Shown piece after piece: positions 29,977 through 43,440 of a stretch of 64,000 nucleotides of DNA; the first letter of the stretch is position 1; every line of letters begins with the position of its first letter. Source of the DNA: Mycolicibacterium litorale (GTDB lineage Bacteria > Actinomycetota > Actinomycetes > Mycobacteriales > Mycobacteriaceae); contig CP019882.1 in assembly GCA_002007745.1 (NCBI GenBank), positions 682,001 through 746,000 of the forward strand, written 5' to 3'. A model generated the notes under the pieces. That model ran no database searches. It was not told where the DNA came from and worked only from the letters and a program-made list of their open reading frames with translations. Both the position numbers and the translations under genes were made by a program.

Positions 29977-31977
29977 TCACTCGTCGAGTACGTCCGGCAG
30001 GGTTTCCTCCGGCGTCTGCCTGTGCCTGCGCCGCCATAGTGCGATCGCCGCAACCGCGGCCAGCGCCGCAGCCAGCGCCCCGGCTGACGCCCATGCCCAC
30101 CACTTCCAACCGTCACCGGGATACTCGTTGATCAGTGGACCACCCTCGCGCAGTGTCAGATTCACGGTCTGCGCGGCCGCGCCGGTGGCGACCACGTCGC
30201 CGGTCAGCGAGGCCCAGCGGGAGTCCAGTGCGCGGATGTAGTCGAAGTCGCGCTCGACCAGCGACCAGTCGTCTGTTCCGTTCACGGCCAGCACTGTCCG
30301 GTTGTTCTGCGAAAAGACTTGTACCAGGCCGACCGGACCGTTGAGGTCGACATCGGTGTCGGTTGCGCCGCGGAAGTCCACCGAGTTGCCCTGCTGGGCC
30401 AGCACAGTGGGCTTGAGCCCGGCTCGTGAGAGGTCTTCTCCGCGGGCCACGACAAGCAGGCCGCGGCCGTTGCCGGCCGCCGCCGGCAGTGTGCTCAGCC
30501 GGGGATGCAGCGTGACGGCGGTCTGCTGACCCATGAGGTTGATCGCCTCGGCGGCGAACCGCAGGTGGTCGGCCTGATCGACGACGACGTCGAAGTCGGG
30601 CGTGAATGCCATTGGCAGGATCGGGAACCCGCCCCGATTGTGGGTACCGGGGGTGACCGCCACGGTCGATGACGGGTCGAGAGTGAATTGGATCCGGTCG
30701 TTCAGCGGTGCACATTGCTGACTGGGCTGGTACCGCAGCTCCAGCGCGATCCCCACGTTCGATTGAATTCCTTCGGCAGGGATGGTGCCGGTGAGGTCCA
30801 GCACGCCGGATTCGTCGAGACGGCGCGACCCGAGCACGGTGCTTCCGGAGCGCACCACCACCGAGGCCTCCCCGCCGAGTACCGGCGTGTAGTGGCCGAT
30901 GATGTGCAGCTTGGCATCCTGGATGGAGCCGACCGCGAACTGGCTGACGTCGAAACCGACATAGAGGGTCGCCGCGCCGAGAACCGAGATCTGTCCCGTC
31001 ATGCCGAGTTGGGCAAAGGTTTTGATGTTGGTGGACTTCGGGCTGTCGGATTTCACCGTCTTGACCGCGACCGAACCGGTTTGAGCCAGCTTGATGCGCT
31101 GGTCGGTGAACAACTGGACCTGGCGGGTCAGGTCGTCACCCCTGCCCGCAATCACCAGCACCGCATCAGGTGAGTTCGGGTTCTCGACGGTGAGACCGGC
31201 CGGGACGACCTCACGCAGTTCGATGACCCGCCGGGTGGGGGAGCCGGGCGGTAGCGGATCGGGTGAGGTGTCGACGTCGATCCGCACCGGCATCGGCCGA
31301 TACTGCTGCGTCAGCTTGGCGACCAGGTCGAGTGCGCCCTGCTGCTGTGCCCGGGACGGGTTCGGGCCGGTGCGGATCACGATCTGGTCGGTGTAGCCCG
31401 GCTCGAAGTCGGACACCAGCGCCGGGAACGGTGTCTGGCCCAGGTAGGTGGCGGCGAGCTGGCCCAGGGTGACCGACGACAGTTGCGTGCAACTATTTCC
31501 CGGCGGATTATTGTCTCGCAGAACGAAACTCAGCTTCGCCGTGCCGTCGATCACCTGCGCATTGGACAGGTCGATGGCGAATGGTACCGATCCCGCTTCG
31601 GCTGGTGCGGCGACGCTGCCCAGCAGCACCCCGCGGGCGTCGAGTACGTCCACGCGGCCGTCGACGACATTGACCACCGAGCCGATTGTGCCGGTCAGCT
31701 GTCCCGGCACCACGCCCTGCGGCACTGGAATGTCGGTGTCGACGGTCTGGTTGCTGCCCACGATGTCGATGCGGTCTGATCTGCCCAGCTGCGGCCAGGC
31801 GATCGGCGGCGTGGTGTTGGGTTCGGTGACGACGGCCTGCTCCGTCGAGGACTCCACGCCGGGTTCGGTTGGCTCCGGATCCGCCCACGCCTGCGGGGTG
31901 GGAGCTCCCAGCACGGCGGTGGACAACAGCAGGCAGGCGACAATGGCCGCCCAAGCCCGGGTCCCGGCGGCCCTCAT
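29977..31977 (-). CDS. BcsB-like exported, membrane-anchored polysaccharide synthase subunit
   Basis: A 666-residue protein with a signal peptide (residues 1-32, ending PTPQAWA), a large beta-rich extracytoplasmic region and a single C-terminal TM (WWAWASAGALAAALAAVAAIAL) followed by a short charged tail. This is the architecture of BcsB, the periplasmic partner of cellulose synthase. Patterns such as LRDNNPPGNSCTQL, ELRYQPSQQCAPLNDRIQF and VKTVKSDSPKS recur in two similar halves, as in the duplicated carbohydrate-binding and flavodoxin-like domains of BcsB. The ATG overlaps the GT2 stop (ATGA). It presumably guides the polymer out of the membrane. Confidence 0.78.
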   Translation of the reverse strand: MRAAGTRAWAAIVACLLLSTAVLGAPTPQAWADPEPTEPGVESSTEQAVVTEPNTTPPIAWPQLGRSDRIDIVGSNQTVDTDIPVPQGVVPGQLTGTIGSVVNVVDGRVDVLDARGVLLGSVAAPAEAGSVPFAIDLSNAQVIDGTAKLSFVLRDNNPPGNSCTQLSSVTLGQLAATYLGQTPFPALVSDFEPGYTDQIVIRTGPNPSRAQQQGALDLVAKLTQQYRPMPVRIDVDTSPDPLPPGSPTRRVIELREVVPAGLTVENPNSPDAVLVIAGRGDDLTRQVQLFTDQRIKLAQTGSVAVKTVKSDSPKSTNIKTFAQLGMTGQISVLGAATLYVGFDVSQFAVGSIQDAKLHIIGHYTPVLGGEASVVVRSGSTVLGSRRLDESGVLDLTGTIPAEGIQSNVGIALELRYQPSQQCAPLNDRIQFTLDPSSTVAVTPGTHNRGGFPILPMAFTPDFDVVVDQADHLRFAAEAINLMGQQTAVTLHPRLSTLPAAAGNGRGLLVVARGEDLSRAGLKPTVLAQQGNSVDFRGATDTDVDLNGPVGLVQVFSQNNRTVLAVNGTDDWSLVERDFDYIRALDSRWASLTGDVVATGAAAQTVNLTLREGGPLINEYPGDGWKWWAWASAGALAAALAAVAAIALWRRRHRQTPEETLPDVLDE

Positions 31978-33395
31978 GCGTTCACCTGAACTCTCGCGGT
32001 GGTTGGGTTGGTCAATCCGTGCACGGTTTTCTCCCAGTAGAACGGCCGGAAGAACAATTGGTACACCGCCTTGAAGGCGGCGAAGGACTGCAGGACCCAA
32101 TATCCCGGCGCCAGCAACGCGGCCCACCACAGGTGTGGCTTGCCCAGCGCGACGACGGCGATGAGTCCGACGAACAAAGACATCGGTGCGGCCACCAAGA
32201 ACAGCACCAGGCACAGGTAGTACGTCAGCGGCGGGAACATCAGGCTCACCGCCTGCGGGCGACCGACGATCCAGATCACCATCGTCGACCACAACAACAG
32301 ATTGGACGCGTTGGTCAGCGGGATGGCGCCAGTCATATTCACCAGGCGCAGTGCGGATTTGAGCCCGACCTCGCGCCGCAGCTGAGCCGGATGTCGCAAA
32401 TGCACGATCATCGTCTGCAGGTAACCCTTGTACCACCGTGAACGCTGACGGATCCAGTTGATCAGATCGGAGTTCGCTTCCTCGAGGGTGATCGAATCCA
32501 GAATCATCGTTCGATACCCGTTGCGTGCCAACCGAACCCCGAGGTCGGCATCCTCGGTGACGTTGTGCTCGTCCCAGCCGCCGACGTCGTGCCACACCCT
32601 GGTCGGCATGTGATTGGACGTCCCGCCGAGGGGAACAACGCTGCGCGCCTGTTCGACGGCAGGCAGCACGGCGCCGAACCACTGGTCGTACTCCATCGAG
32701 AACCACCGGGTCAGCAGGTTCTGGTTCTCGTTGAAATAGCCGAGTCGGGCCTGTAGACAGCCGACGTCCTCGGGCAACCTCTGAAAGGCGACAACCGCAC
32801 GGCGCAGCTGCAGCGGATCGGGAATGTCCTCGGCGTCGTAGATGGTTACCATCTCGCCGCGCAGGCCCGGCAATGACATCCCGTAGTTGCAGGCCTTCGG
32901 CTTGGTCTTGGGCAGGCTGTGCGGGACAATCACGACGCGGATTCCGCTGATGCGCAGCAGATGCAGCGCCGCCTGGGTGGCGATGTCGTCATCTTCGACG
33001 AGCAGCAGCACCTCGAGCTTGTCGGGCGGGTAATCGAGGTTGCCGACCCCGTCGAGCAGGTTCTGCATGATCTCCGGTTCGTGGTAGACCGGCAGTAGCA
33101 CGGTGTATACCGGCAACTCGCTGTCAGGCACCGCCAGTGCATCGGCGTCGCTGACCGACACCATCGCCGATGAACGAATCCCCCTGAGCATGAGCAGGTT
33201 ACGGTCGATGGTCGATACCAGGTACAGGGCGGCGGCCACCAACGTCAGCACCGGCGCCGCGATGTGGGGATAGGCCACGATCAGCGCTACCACCGTGGCG
33301 AGGACCAGCAGCATCGCCAACAGGGTTCGGGTGCCCAGCGCGGTGCGCGCAGACAGCTGCGGATCCAACACTGTGGTCCTGTGCGGTTCACCCAC
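31974..33395 (-). CDS. processive family 2 glycosyltransferase (cellulose-synthase-like)
   Basis: A 473-residue membrane glycosyltransferase. Two N-terminal TM segments, a cytosolic GT-A domain (about residues 90-320) and four C-terminal TM segments are visible. The D,D,D,QxxRW set is complete: VEDDD, IYDAEDIPDP, VTEDADLG and RQRSRWYKGY. This marks a processive synthase of the BcsA/hyaluronan/curdlan type that both polymerises and translocates. There is no C-terminal PilZ domain, so the c-di-GMP control known for BcsA is not expected here. The GTG at 33395 overlaps the previous gene by 8 bases. The polymer is unknown. Confidence 0.87.
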   Translation of the reverse strand: MGEPHRTTVLDPQLSARTALGTRTLLAMLLVLATVVALIVAYPHIAAPVLTLVAAALYLVSTIDRNLLMLRGIRSSAMVSVSDADALAVPDSELPVYTVLLPVYHEPEIMQNLLDGVGNLDYPPDKLEVLLLVEDDDIATQAALHLLRISGIRVVIVPHSLPKTKPKACNYGMSLPGLRGEMVTIYDAEDIPDPLQLRRAVVAFQRLPEDVGCLQARLGYFNENQNLLTRWFSMEYDQWFGAVLPAVEQARSVVPLGGTSNHMPTRVWHDVGGWDEHNVTEDADLGVRLARNGYRTMILDSITLEEANSDLINWIRQRSRWYKGYLQTMIVHLRHPAQLRREVGLKSALRLVNMTGAIPLTNASNLLLWSTMVIWIVGRPQAVSLMFPPLTYYLCLVLFLVAAPMSLFVGLIAVVALGKPHLWWAALLAPGYWVLQSFAAFKAVYQLFFRPFYWEKTVHGLTNPTTARVQVNA

Positions 33396-34869
33396 GTCTG
33401 GGAGCTCCGGCACGCAGGATTGCCGCGATGATGTCGTTGGCCCGGTCGGAGACCTCCGAATCCACCTCACCGGATGGATTCGCTTGTTGGCGGCTGAGCC
33501 ACAGCACCGGAGCAGCCAGCGTGTCGCGTAACGACAGCAGCTCGGGTGCCGGTGGTGCGGCCGCCGAGGTCGGGTCCTGATTCAACGTCACGAATACCTG
33601 TTGATAGGTGTCACCGGTGCGCCACACCCAGGTGACGGCGTACCACTGCTTGGCCGTGGCGTCGGTGGCGGCCGAGGAGTCACTCGCGGCGGCCCGAGCA
33701 TCGGTCACCGCCGGGTTGCCGACGTCGATGTGGGTGTAGTTGGGCATCACCGTGACCGGGTACCAGACGACGTCGCGATAGGTGCGCAGTCGTTCGAGGT
33801 TGTCGGCGCTGATGACATCCACCGCCGCCTCGGAATAGCCGTCCCGAGAGGGGACGGTGTATCGGACGAAGCTGGCGTCCGGCCCGAGGTAGCGCTGCAC
33901 GAAATCGAACTGGTCGGTCTGGACGAGTCCGAGCTCGCTCGGCCAGTTGGGCTGCGCCTGCGGTGGTGGTGTGGGCGCGGTCCATCGCGAGGTGTTGAGC
34001 GCCAGCAGCACAACAGCCAAGACAGCGAGCAACGCGATGGACAGCGGCGAGCGATGGGGCAACGGTGTGGGTTCGAAAAGCGGGCCGCGCGGTCTGCCGT
34101 TGGTGAAGCCCGTCAGCACGGCGAACGTCACCACCGGGACGGCACCGCCGGACACCGCGACCGCGAGCAACAGCGGGCAGTCGCGCAGTGCCACAGCCAC
34201 ACTGACACCCAGCAGTAAGCACGCCGCGGTCGCGGCCAACCGCCACGGCGTCGGCCGTTGCCGACCGGCGAGAAACACCGCGACCGCCCCGAGCGCGGCG
34301 GCCACCGCTGCCGCCGCCAAGGTGGATCCGCCCAGCCAGGCTGTCGTCATCAGATATGGCAGCGGGGTGGCGGTGAAAAGTGCGAAGAGCCATACCGGCC
34401 ACTTGTTGGCCACGCGCCGTACGCCGAACAGGATGGTGGCGGCGACGGTGACCCAGATGACGGCGGCGATGAGTGGCAACTTCCACAAGCCGGACAGCGT
34501 CGGGAACCTGTCCTCGAGGAGGAAGTGCGCCAGGAGCCCCAAACCGCCGACCACGCCGGCCAGAATCCAGTCGGCCTCGGCGTCACCGACGCCGCGCGGG
34601 GGTGCAGACCCCACGGCGATCATGGCGAGCAGGATCGGCAATACCGCCAGGTAGGCCAGCGGGGAGCCGCCGGCGATCGACAGTGCAGTTTCGTAGAAGG
34701 TGCTGCCGAAGGCGACGAGGGTGAACGCGATGAGCAACACCACCCGAAGCAGCTGTCCCCGGGACGGCCGCATCCGCCTGCGATGGCGCGGCGCGTCGCG
34801 GCGGTCGGCCTCGGGCGCGGCGGGGCTGGTAGCCAGACTCGAATCGGGGAGATCGAGACACCTACTCAC
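33388..34869 (-). CDS. polytopic membrane protein with C-terminal extracytoplasmic domain
   Basis: A 493-residue protein: a charged cytosolic N-terminus, about eight TM segments (residues 45-300), then an external domain of about 190 residues (FDFVQRYLGPDASFVRYTV, VVWYPVTVMPNYTHIDVG, WYAVTWVWRTGDTYQQVFVTLN). The layout recalls exosortase/EpsI fusions, but I cannot find the exosortase Cys/Arg/His triad with confidence, so it is left unnamed. It is the first gene of the glycan operon; AAGGG lies about 9 bases before its GTG. It may assist polymer assembly or modification. Confidence 0.62.
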   Translation of the reverse strand: MSRCLDLPDSSLATSPAAPEADRRDAPRHRRRMRPSRGQLLRVVLLIAFTLVAFGSTFYETALSIAGGSPLAYLAVLPILLAMIAVGSAPPRGVGDAEADWILAGVVGGLGLLAHFLLEDRFPTLSGLWKLPLIAAVIWVTVAATILFGVRRVANKWPVWLFALFTATPLPYLMTTAWLGGSTLAAAAVAAALGAVAVFLAGRQRPTPWRLAATAACLLLGVSVAVALRDCPLLLAVAVSGGAVPVVTFAVLTGFTNGRPRGPLFEPTPLPHRSPLSIALLAVLAVVLLALNTSRWTAPTPPPQAQPNWPSELGLVQTDQFDFVQRYLGPDASFVRYTVPSRDGYSEAAVDVISADNLERLRTYRDVVWYPVTVMPNYTHIDVGNPAVTDARAAASDSSAATDATAKQWYAVTWVWRTGDTYQQVFVTLNQDPTSAAAPPAPELLSLRDTLAAPVLWLSRQQANPSGEVDSEVSDRANDIIAAILRAGAPRRG

Positions 34870-35454
34870 GCGGATACCCTTCGCCCCGGATTGTCGGCTG
34901 GTATCCCCGCGGCAGCCGGTAGTTCAGATTGCAAAGTCAAGACATGCTCATCAGAGTTTGCCAAAACTAACCGTTCACGTCGAATTTAGCACTCGGGTTG
35001 GCGCGCCGCGCGTCCAGCTCGGGTCGGTGGCGCGGATAACGGAGTCGGGCACCCCGGCGGCGCGCCGGGTGCGATACCCACCATGACCTGCCCCGCCTTG
35101 CGGCCAATGATCGGCTACACCTGCAGTTCACAGGCCCTTAGGGGCGGATATCGCCAGCGCGCGATTGCGCCGCCGCACCGGGTCGTCTTCCGTGCGCCGC
35201 CTAGGCGTCATGCCAACGGCGCCGCCGCGTGTCGACCCCAACAACCAGACCGGGCGCGACAGTGATCTATTTAACTAGAACGTCAATACATAACCACAGC
35301 GCGGGGTGGTGGAAAATTGGCGAAGGCGTAGATCCCGTTGGCGCTCATCCCTCGGCCGTCGAGCGCGTCGGACGCCAGCACCAGCTCTCGGTGGTCGACA
35401 GGCGTCGCCCGGCTCCACTTGGCTCCCGGTTGGTGATGCGGAAAGCTGACTGTC
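34870..35454. other. 585-base divergent intergenic region (glycan operon / pta)
   Basis: No credible gene. An AT-rich patch at about 34920-34990 (for example TTGCAAAGTCAAGACATG and GCCAAAACTAACCG) lies upstream of the glycan operon and is a likely promoter area. A GC-rich imperfect hairpin (CACCCCGGCG with CGCCGGGTG) lies at about 35050-35073. A second AT-rich patch (ATCTATTTAACTAGAACG, about 35263) precedes pta by 170-190 bases. The length is unusual for this compact window, so an undetected regulatory RNA or long leader is possible. Confidence 0.5.
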
Positions 35455-37527
35455 GTGACTGACGTCCGAACCGCCACGTCCATCTATATCGCCTCGCCCG
35501 AAGGTGACACCGGCAAGTCGACGATCGCCCTCGGGATCCTGCACCGGTTGACCGCGATGGTGCCCAAGGCGGGAGTTTTCCGCCCGATCACCCGTCGCGA
35601 GAACCGTGACTACATCCTCGAACTCCTGCTCGCCCACAGCAATGCCGGCCTGGCCTACGAGGACTGCGTCGGGGTGAGCTATCAGCGGTTGCACGCCGAT
35701 CCCGAGGGCGCGATCGCCGACATCGTGGACCGCTATCACGCGATGGCTGCGCAGTGCGATGCGGTGGTGATCGTGGGGTCGGACTACACCGACGTCGCCA
35801 CCCCCACAGAGCTCAGTGTGAATGCCCGCATCGCGGCCAACCTGGGCGCCCCCGTCCTGCTCTCGGTGCGGGCCCGTGACCGCACCCCCAAGGAAGTGGC
35901 ACAAGTCATCGAACTGTGCCTGGCCGAGCTGGCCGCACAGCATGCCCACACCGCGGCCGTGGTGGCCAACCGGTGTGAGCCGGATCAGATGCAGGCCGTG
36001 GCCGAAGCGTGCGAGCACCTCGGGCCCCACGTGTACGTGCTGCCGGAGGAACCGCTGCTGGTCGCGCCGACGGTCGCCGACCTGCGCGCCGCGGTCGACG
36101 GTGTCCTCGTCCATGGCGACGAGTCGCTGCTGGGCCGCGAGGTGATGGGTGTGCTCGTCGCGGGCATGACCGCCGAACACTGTCTCGAGCGGCTGACCGA
36201 GGGCGTCACCGTCGTCACGCCGGGCGACCGTTCCGACGTCGTCCTGGCAGTCGCCAGCGCGCACGCCGCCGAGGGATTCCCGTCGCTGTCCGCTCTGATC
36301 CTCAACGGCGGACTCGCCCTGCATCGCTCGATCGCCGAACTGGTGAACGGTCTGGGTCTGCGCCTGCCGATCATCGCGACCGACCTCGGAACGTTCGAGA
36401 CGGCAAGTGCGGTGGCCGGTGCCCGCGGCCGGGTCACCGCTTCCTCGCAGCGCAAGATCGACACCGCGATCGCGTTGATGGAGCGTTATGTCGACATCGG
36501 GGACATGCAGGACCGGATCGCGCTGCCCATGCCCACGGTGACCACCCCGCAGATGTTCACCTACCAGCTGATGGAACGAGCACGCGCCGACCGCAGGCGC
36601 ATCGTGTTGCCCGAAGGTGACGACGACCGCATCCTGCAGGCGGCGGGCCGCCTGTTGCGGCGCGGGGTGGCCGACCTGACCATTCTCGGCGACGAGACCC
36701 AAGTCCGTTCCCGTGCAGCAGAACTGGGAGTCGACCTGGAGGCTGCCACTGTGCTCAACCCGAAAACCAGCGACCTGTGCGACCGGTTCGCCGCGGAGTA
36801 TGCCGAGCTGCGGAAGAAGAAGGGGGTGACCCTGGAGCAGGCGCGCGAGATCATGCACGACGTGTCCTACTTCGGCACGATGTTGGTACACGACGGCATC
36901 GTCGACGGCATGGTCTCGGGGGCGGCACACACCACCGCGCACACCGTGCGGCCCGCCTTCGAGATCATCAAGACCCAACCCGACGTGTCCACGGTGTCGA
37001 GCATCTTCCTGATGTGCCTGTCCGATCGGGTGCTGGCCTATGGCGACTGCGCGATCGTGCCGGACCCCACCGCAGAGCAGCTCGCTGACATCGCGATCAG
37101 TTCGGCGCGCACCGCGGCGCAGTTCGGTATCGAGCCGCGGGTGGCGATGCTGTCCTACTCCACCGGCGATTCCGGCAGTGGCAGCGGCGTCGAGAAGGTC
37201 AGGGCCGCAACCGAACTGGTCCGCACAAGGGCACCCGAGCTGCTGGTCGAGGGGCCGATCCAATACGACGCCGCAGTCGATCCGACGGTGGCGGCGGCCA
37301 AGATGCCCGGCTCGCAGGTAGCGGGGAAGGCGACCGTGCTGATCTTTCCGGATCTCAACACCGGCAACAACACCTACAAGGCCGTCCAGCGCAGCGCCGG
37401 CGCGATCGCCATCGGCCCGGTGCTGCAGGGCCTGAACAAACCCGTCAACGATCTCTCCCGCGGGGCGCTCGTCGAAGACATCGTCAACACGGTGGCGATC
37501 ACCGCGATCCAGGCCCAGGGGAAGTAG
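35455..37527 (+). CDS. pta: phosphate acetyltransferase
   Basis: A 690-residue long-form Pta, the length I recall for mycobacterial Rv0408. The N-terminal P-loop domain ([19 protein letters not shown]) is related to BioD/CobB. A DRTGG-type middle domain follows, then the C-terminal catalytic domain with [35 protein letters not shown] and [18 protein letters not shown]. It interconverts acetyl-CoA and acetyl phosphate. It is followed 2 bases later by ackA, its pathway partner. Confidence 0.97.
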   Translation: MTDVRTATSIYIASPEGDTGKSTIALGILHRLTAMVPKAGVFRPITRRENRDYILELLLAHSNAGLAYEDCVGVSYQRLHADPEGAIADIVDRYHAMAAQCDAVVIVGSDYTDVATPTELSVNARIAANLGAPVLLSVRARDRTPKEVAQVIELCLAELAAQHAHTAAVVANRCEPDQMQAVAEACEHLGPHVYVLPEEPLLVAPTVADLRAAVDGVLVHGDESLLGREVMGVLVAGMTAEHCLERLTEGVTVVTPGDRSDVVLAVASAHAAEGFPSLSALILNGGLALHRSIAELVNGLGLRLPIIATDLGTFETASAVAGARGRVTASSQRKIDTAIALMERYVDIGDMQDRIALPMPTVTTPQMFTYQLMERARADRRRIVLPEGDDDRILQAAGRLLRRGVADLTILGDETQVRSRAAELGVDLEAATVLNPKTSDLCDRFAAEYAELRKKKGVTLEQAREIMHDVSYFGTMLVHDGIVDGMVSGAAHTTAHTVRPAFEIIKTQPDVSTVSSIFLMCLSDRVLAYGDCAIVPDPTAEQLADIAISSARTAAQFGIEPRVAMLSYSTGDSGSGSGVEKVRAATELVRTRAPELLVEGPIQYDAAVDPTVAAAKMPGSQVAGKATVLIFPDLNTGNNTYKAVQRSAGAIAIGPVLQGLNKPVNDLSRGALVEDIVNTVAITAIQAQGK

Positions 37528-37529
37528 TC

Positions 37530-38717
37530 GTGCAACCTACGGTTCTCGTCCTCAACTCCGGTTCGTCATCGGTCAAGTACAGCCTCGTCCAACCCGACGG
37601 CGGCGGATCGGTCGCCCACGGTATCGCCGAGCGCATCGGTGCCGACCAGTCCCTGGTGAAGATCGAGTTCGGCGGGCTGCATGTTCGTCGCGAGCAGTCC
37701 ATCCCCGACCACGAGGCGGCCCTGCGGCTGGTCTTCGAACTCCTCGCCGAGGCGGGCGGACATCTCGAAACGTTGGGCCTGGTGGCGGTCGGTCATCGGG
37801 TCGTGCACGGCGGCCTGGACCTCTACCGGCCGACCGTGATCGATGACGCAGTGGTCGCCCGGATCAACGACCTCGCCCCGCTCGCGCCACTGCATAACCC
37901 ACCCGCGGTGCAAGGCATCGAGGTGGCGCGCAGGATCCTTCCGGACATCCCCCATGTGGCGGTCTTCGACACGGCTTTCTTCCACGACCTGCCCGAGGCG
38001 GCGGCCACCTATGCGATCGATCGGGATGTGGCGCGGCAGTGGCAGATTCGTCGGTACGGATTCCACGGCACCAGCCACCGTTACGTCAGTGAGCAGGCGG
38101 CGGAGTTCATCGGCGCGCCGATCGAGTCCTTCAACCAGATCGTGCTGCATCTGGGCAACGGCGCCTCGGCTTCGGCCATCGCCGGCGGGCGACCCGTCGA
38201 CACCTCGATGGGGCTGACCCCGATGGAAGGTCTTGTGATGGGGACCCGCAGCGGAGACGTCGATCCGGGCATCATCAGTTATCTGTGGCGCAGGGCCGCG
38301 ATGAGCGTCGAGGACATCGACGGCCTGCTCAACCGGCACTCGGGTGTGCTCGGTCTGGGTGGGCAGATGGACTTCCGGGATCTGCACCGTCGCATCGAAT
38401 CCGGCGACGAGGATGCGAAACTGGCCTACGACGTGTACATCCACCGGTTGCGCAAGTACATCGGGGCCTACCTGGCGGTACTGGGTCACACCGACGTGGT
38501 GACGTTCACGGCGGGGGTGGGAGAGAACGACGCCCTGGTTCGGCGCGACGCCCTGACCGGGCTGGCACCGCTGGGCATCGAACTCGACGAGCACCTCAAC
38601 GACAGTCCCGCCCAAGGCGCGCGGCGCATCTCCGCGGACAAGTCGCCGACGACGGTGCTGGTGATTCCCACCAACGAGGAGCTGGCGATCGCCCGCGCCT
38701 GCCTGACGGTGATCTAG
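37530..38717 (+). CDS. ackA: acetate kinase
   Basis: A 395-residue acetate kinase. [16 protein letters not shown] (N-terminal phosphate-binding), [26 protein letters not shown] sequence ([14 protein letters not shown]), [12 protein letters not shown] and TFTAGVGEN are all family signatures. It makes ATP and acetate from acetyl phosphate, completing the overflow pathway with pta. The start is GTG; the gene is certainly co-transcribed with pta. Confidence 0.98.
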   Translation: MQPTVLVLNSGSSSVKYSLVQPDGGGSVAHGIAERIGADQSLVKIEFGGLHVRREQSIPDHEAALRLVFELLAEAGGHLETLGLVAVGHRVVHGGLDLYRPTVIDDAVVARINDLAPLAPLHNPPAVQGIEVARRILPDIPHVAVFDTAFFHDLPEAAATYAIDRDVARQWQIRRYGFHGTSHRYVSEQAAEFIGAPIESFNQIVLHLGNGASASAIAGGRPVDTSMGLTPMEGLVMGTRSGDVDPGIISYLWRRAAMSVEDIDGLLNRHSGVLGLGGQMDFRDLHRRIESGDEDAKLAYDVYIHRLRKYIGAYLAVLGHTDVVTFTAGVGENDALVRRDALTGLAPLGIELDEHLNDSPAQGARRISADKSPTTVLVIPTNEELAIARACLTVI

Positions 38718-38783
38718 CGGGCAGCCCGCCCTGCCACCACGCTCACGGCAATCTGCCAGGCAGCCCGCGTACCGTCAGCGGCC

Positions 38784-39668
38784 ATGACTGGCGGGTTGCG
38801 GACGCTGGACGGCACTGCGCTGGTGCTCATGGTCACCACCTGCGTCGGCTACCTGGCGTGCTACCGCCGGGTCAGCGCAACCGGTGTGGTCACCCGTGCC
38901 CAGGCCGGGTGCTTCCTCGCCGGCATCGCGGTGTGGGCGGTGGCGACCTTCAGCGCGGTCGGCGGGTACGCGCCGGTGCTGTTCTGGGTGCGCTCATTAC
39001 AGGTGCTGCTGCTCTTGTTCGTCGCGCCGTTCCTGCTCGCACTGGGCCGGCCACTAGCGGTGGCATGTGCCGCATCGGACCGTGTGCGCCGTCTCGTGGA
39101 ACCCGCGTTGGAATCGAAGGCCGTCCGGCTGGCCGTCTCGCCGTTGAGCACGTCGGTGGCGATGCTGGCGACGCCGTGGCTGCTCTACCTGACCCCGTGG
39201 TACGTCGCGTCGATGACCGGTCCGGTGGCGGTGGGCACGCGCCTGCTGCTCCTCGTCGTCGGCTTCGGCTACTTCTACGCCCGCGTGCAGTCCGACCCGG
39301 TGCCCCGGCGGTTCTCGCCGCTGGTGTCCATCGCGATCAGCGTGGTGGAGTCGCTGACCGACGGTGTGCTGGGCGTGGTGCTGTGGCTGGGCCCGCTCAT
39401 CGCAGCCGGCTATTACGCTTCTCTGCATCGCAATTGGGGACCGAGCCCGCGAGTGGACCAGTCGATCGGCGCGGGAATCCTCTGGATCGTCGCCGACGTG
39501 CTGAGCATCCCGTTCCTCCTGGTCCTCATGCGTCAGCTGGGCACCGACGAACGACGCCGCGCCGCGGAGGTCGACGCCGCTTTGAGTGAGCCGGACGAGG
39601 CACCGTCGGCACCGGCGCTGTGGTGGGAAGCCGACCCGGTGCTGCGAGACCGCTTCAGCCGCGGTTGA
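38784..39668 (+). CDS. CtaG-like cytochrome c oxidase assembly membrane protein
   Basis: A 294-residue protein with seven or more TM segments, resembling the Caa3-type CtaG family: WVRSLQVLLLLFVAPFLLALGRPLAVA, LATPWLLYLTPWY and GVLGVVLWLGPLIAAGYYASLHRNWGPSP. Such proteins are needed for assembly of a haem-copper oxidase, probably in copper handling. No oxidase genes are in the window. The hydrophilic C-terminal 45 residues are Asp/Glu/Ala-rich. Confidence 0.75.
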   Translation: MTGGLRTLDGTALVLMVTTCVGYLACYRRVSATGVVTRAQAGCFLAGIAVWAVATFSAVGGYAPVLFWVRSLQVLLLLFVAPFLLALGRPLAVACAASDRVRRLVEPALESKAVRLAVSPLSTSVAMLATPWLLYLTPWYVASMTGPVAVGTRLLLLVVGFGYFYARVQSDPVPRRFSPLVSIAISVVESLTDGVLGVVLWLGPLIAAGYYASLHRNWGPSPRVDQSIGAGILWIVADVLSIPFLLVLMRQLGTDERRRAAEVDAALSEPDEAPSAPALWWEADPVLRDRFSRG

Positions 39669-39689
39669 CGGGCGGCCTCTGGACAGCCG

Positions 39690-40154
39690 CAGCCGGGTCG
39701 CCGACGATGTTCGCATCGAGCTCCTACACGCGAATCCGCGTGCGCCGCAGGCAGTGGTGACCCGGCGTGCGTTCCTGGACAGCGCCGAGGTGCAGCGGCT
39801 CGGCGGCTATCGCGCTACCACCCCTGAGCGAACAGCCTTCGACCTCGGCCGTTTTGGCACCTCGACATCGGCAGTCACCCGGCTCGATGCCTTGCTCCGA
39901 GCGACCGACTTGCGTGTCGAAGACGTGTTGGCGCTCGCGAGCCGCCATCGCGGGGCTTCCAGGACTGCGTCAGTTGGAGTGTGTTGTGAACTGGTTGACC
40001 GGGGCGCGGAGTCGCCACGCGAAACCCACCTGCGGCTCCTGCCGATTCGCGGTGGGCTTCCTCGGCCTCAGATACCGCTGTACGCCAACGGTGCGGTGGT
40101 GGCCGAGGATCATCCCACCGACATACCGCAGCGCGCACAGTCGACGCGTAGCGC
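39690..40154 (+). pseudogene. decayed copy of an AbiEi/DUF559-like gene
   Basis: Translation in frame gives RRAFLDSAEVQRLGGYRATTPERTAFDLGRFG, then LVDRGAESPRETHLRLL and GGLPRPQ-IPLYANG. These align by eye with the middle of the intact protein at 27337-28236 (LPRTAFDLARRG, LADAGAQSPRETWLRLLLI, AGFPRPETQIPVLRENG). Between them the frame shifts and shifts back (GLRQLECVVNW is readable in another frame). The N-terminal 90 residues and the nuclease-like C-terminus are missing. It is a remnant between the CtaG-like gene and pknG. Confidence 0.7.

Positions 40155-43439
<3,285 letters not shown>

Positions 43440-43440
<1 letters not shown>

Noticed and set aside
29977..31977. Regulation of the BcsB-like/GT2 pair by c-di-GMP
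   Set aside because: The GT2 protein ends right after its last TM segment and has no PilZ domain, so direct BcsA-style c-di-GMP control is not supported.
33388..34869. Annotation as an exosortase
   Set aside because: The topology is similar, but I could not confidently locate the conserved Cys, Arg and His residues, so the protein is left as unknown.
34986..34994. TTAGCACTC, half of a CIRCE heat-shock operator
   Set aside because: The second half-site GAGTGCTAA is absent at the required 9-base spacing, and no chaperone gene is nearby.
35275..37263. 662-codon open frame antisense to pta
   Set aside because: Its translation is His/Asp/Arg-rich without recognisable motifs, while the opposite strand encodes a complete, well-conserved Pta.
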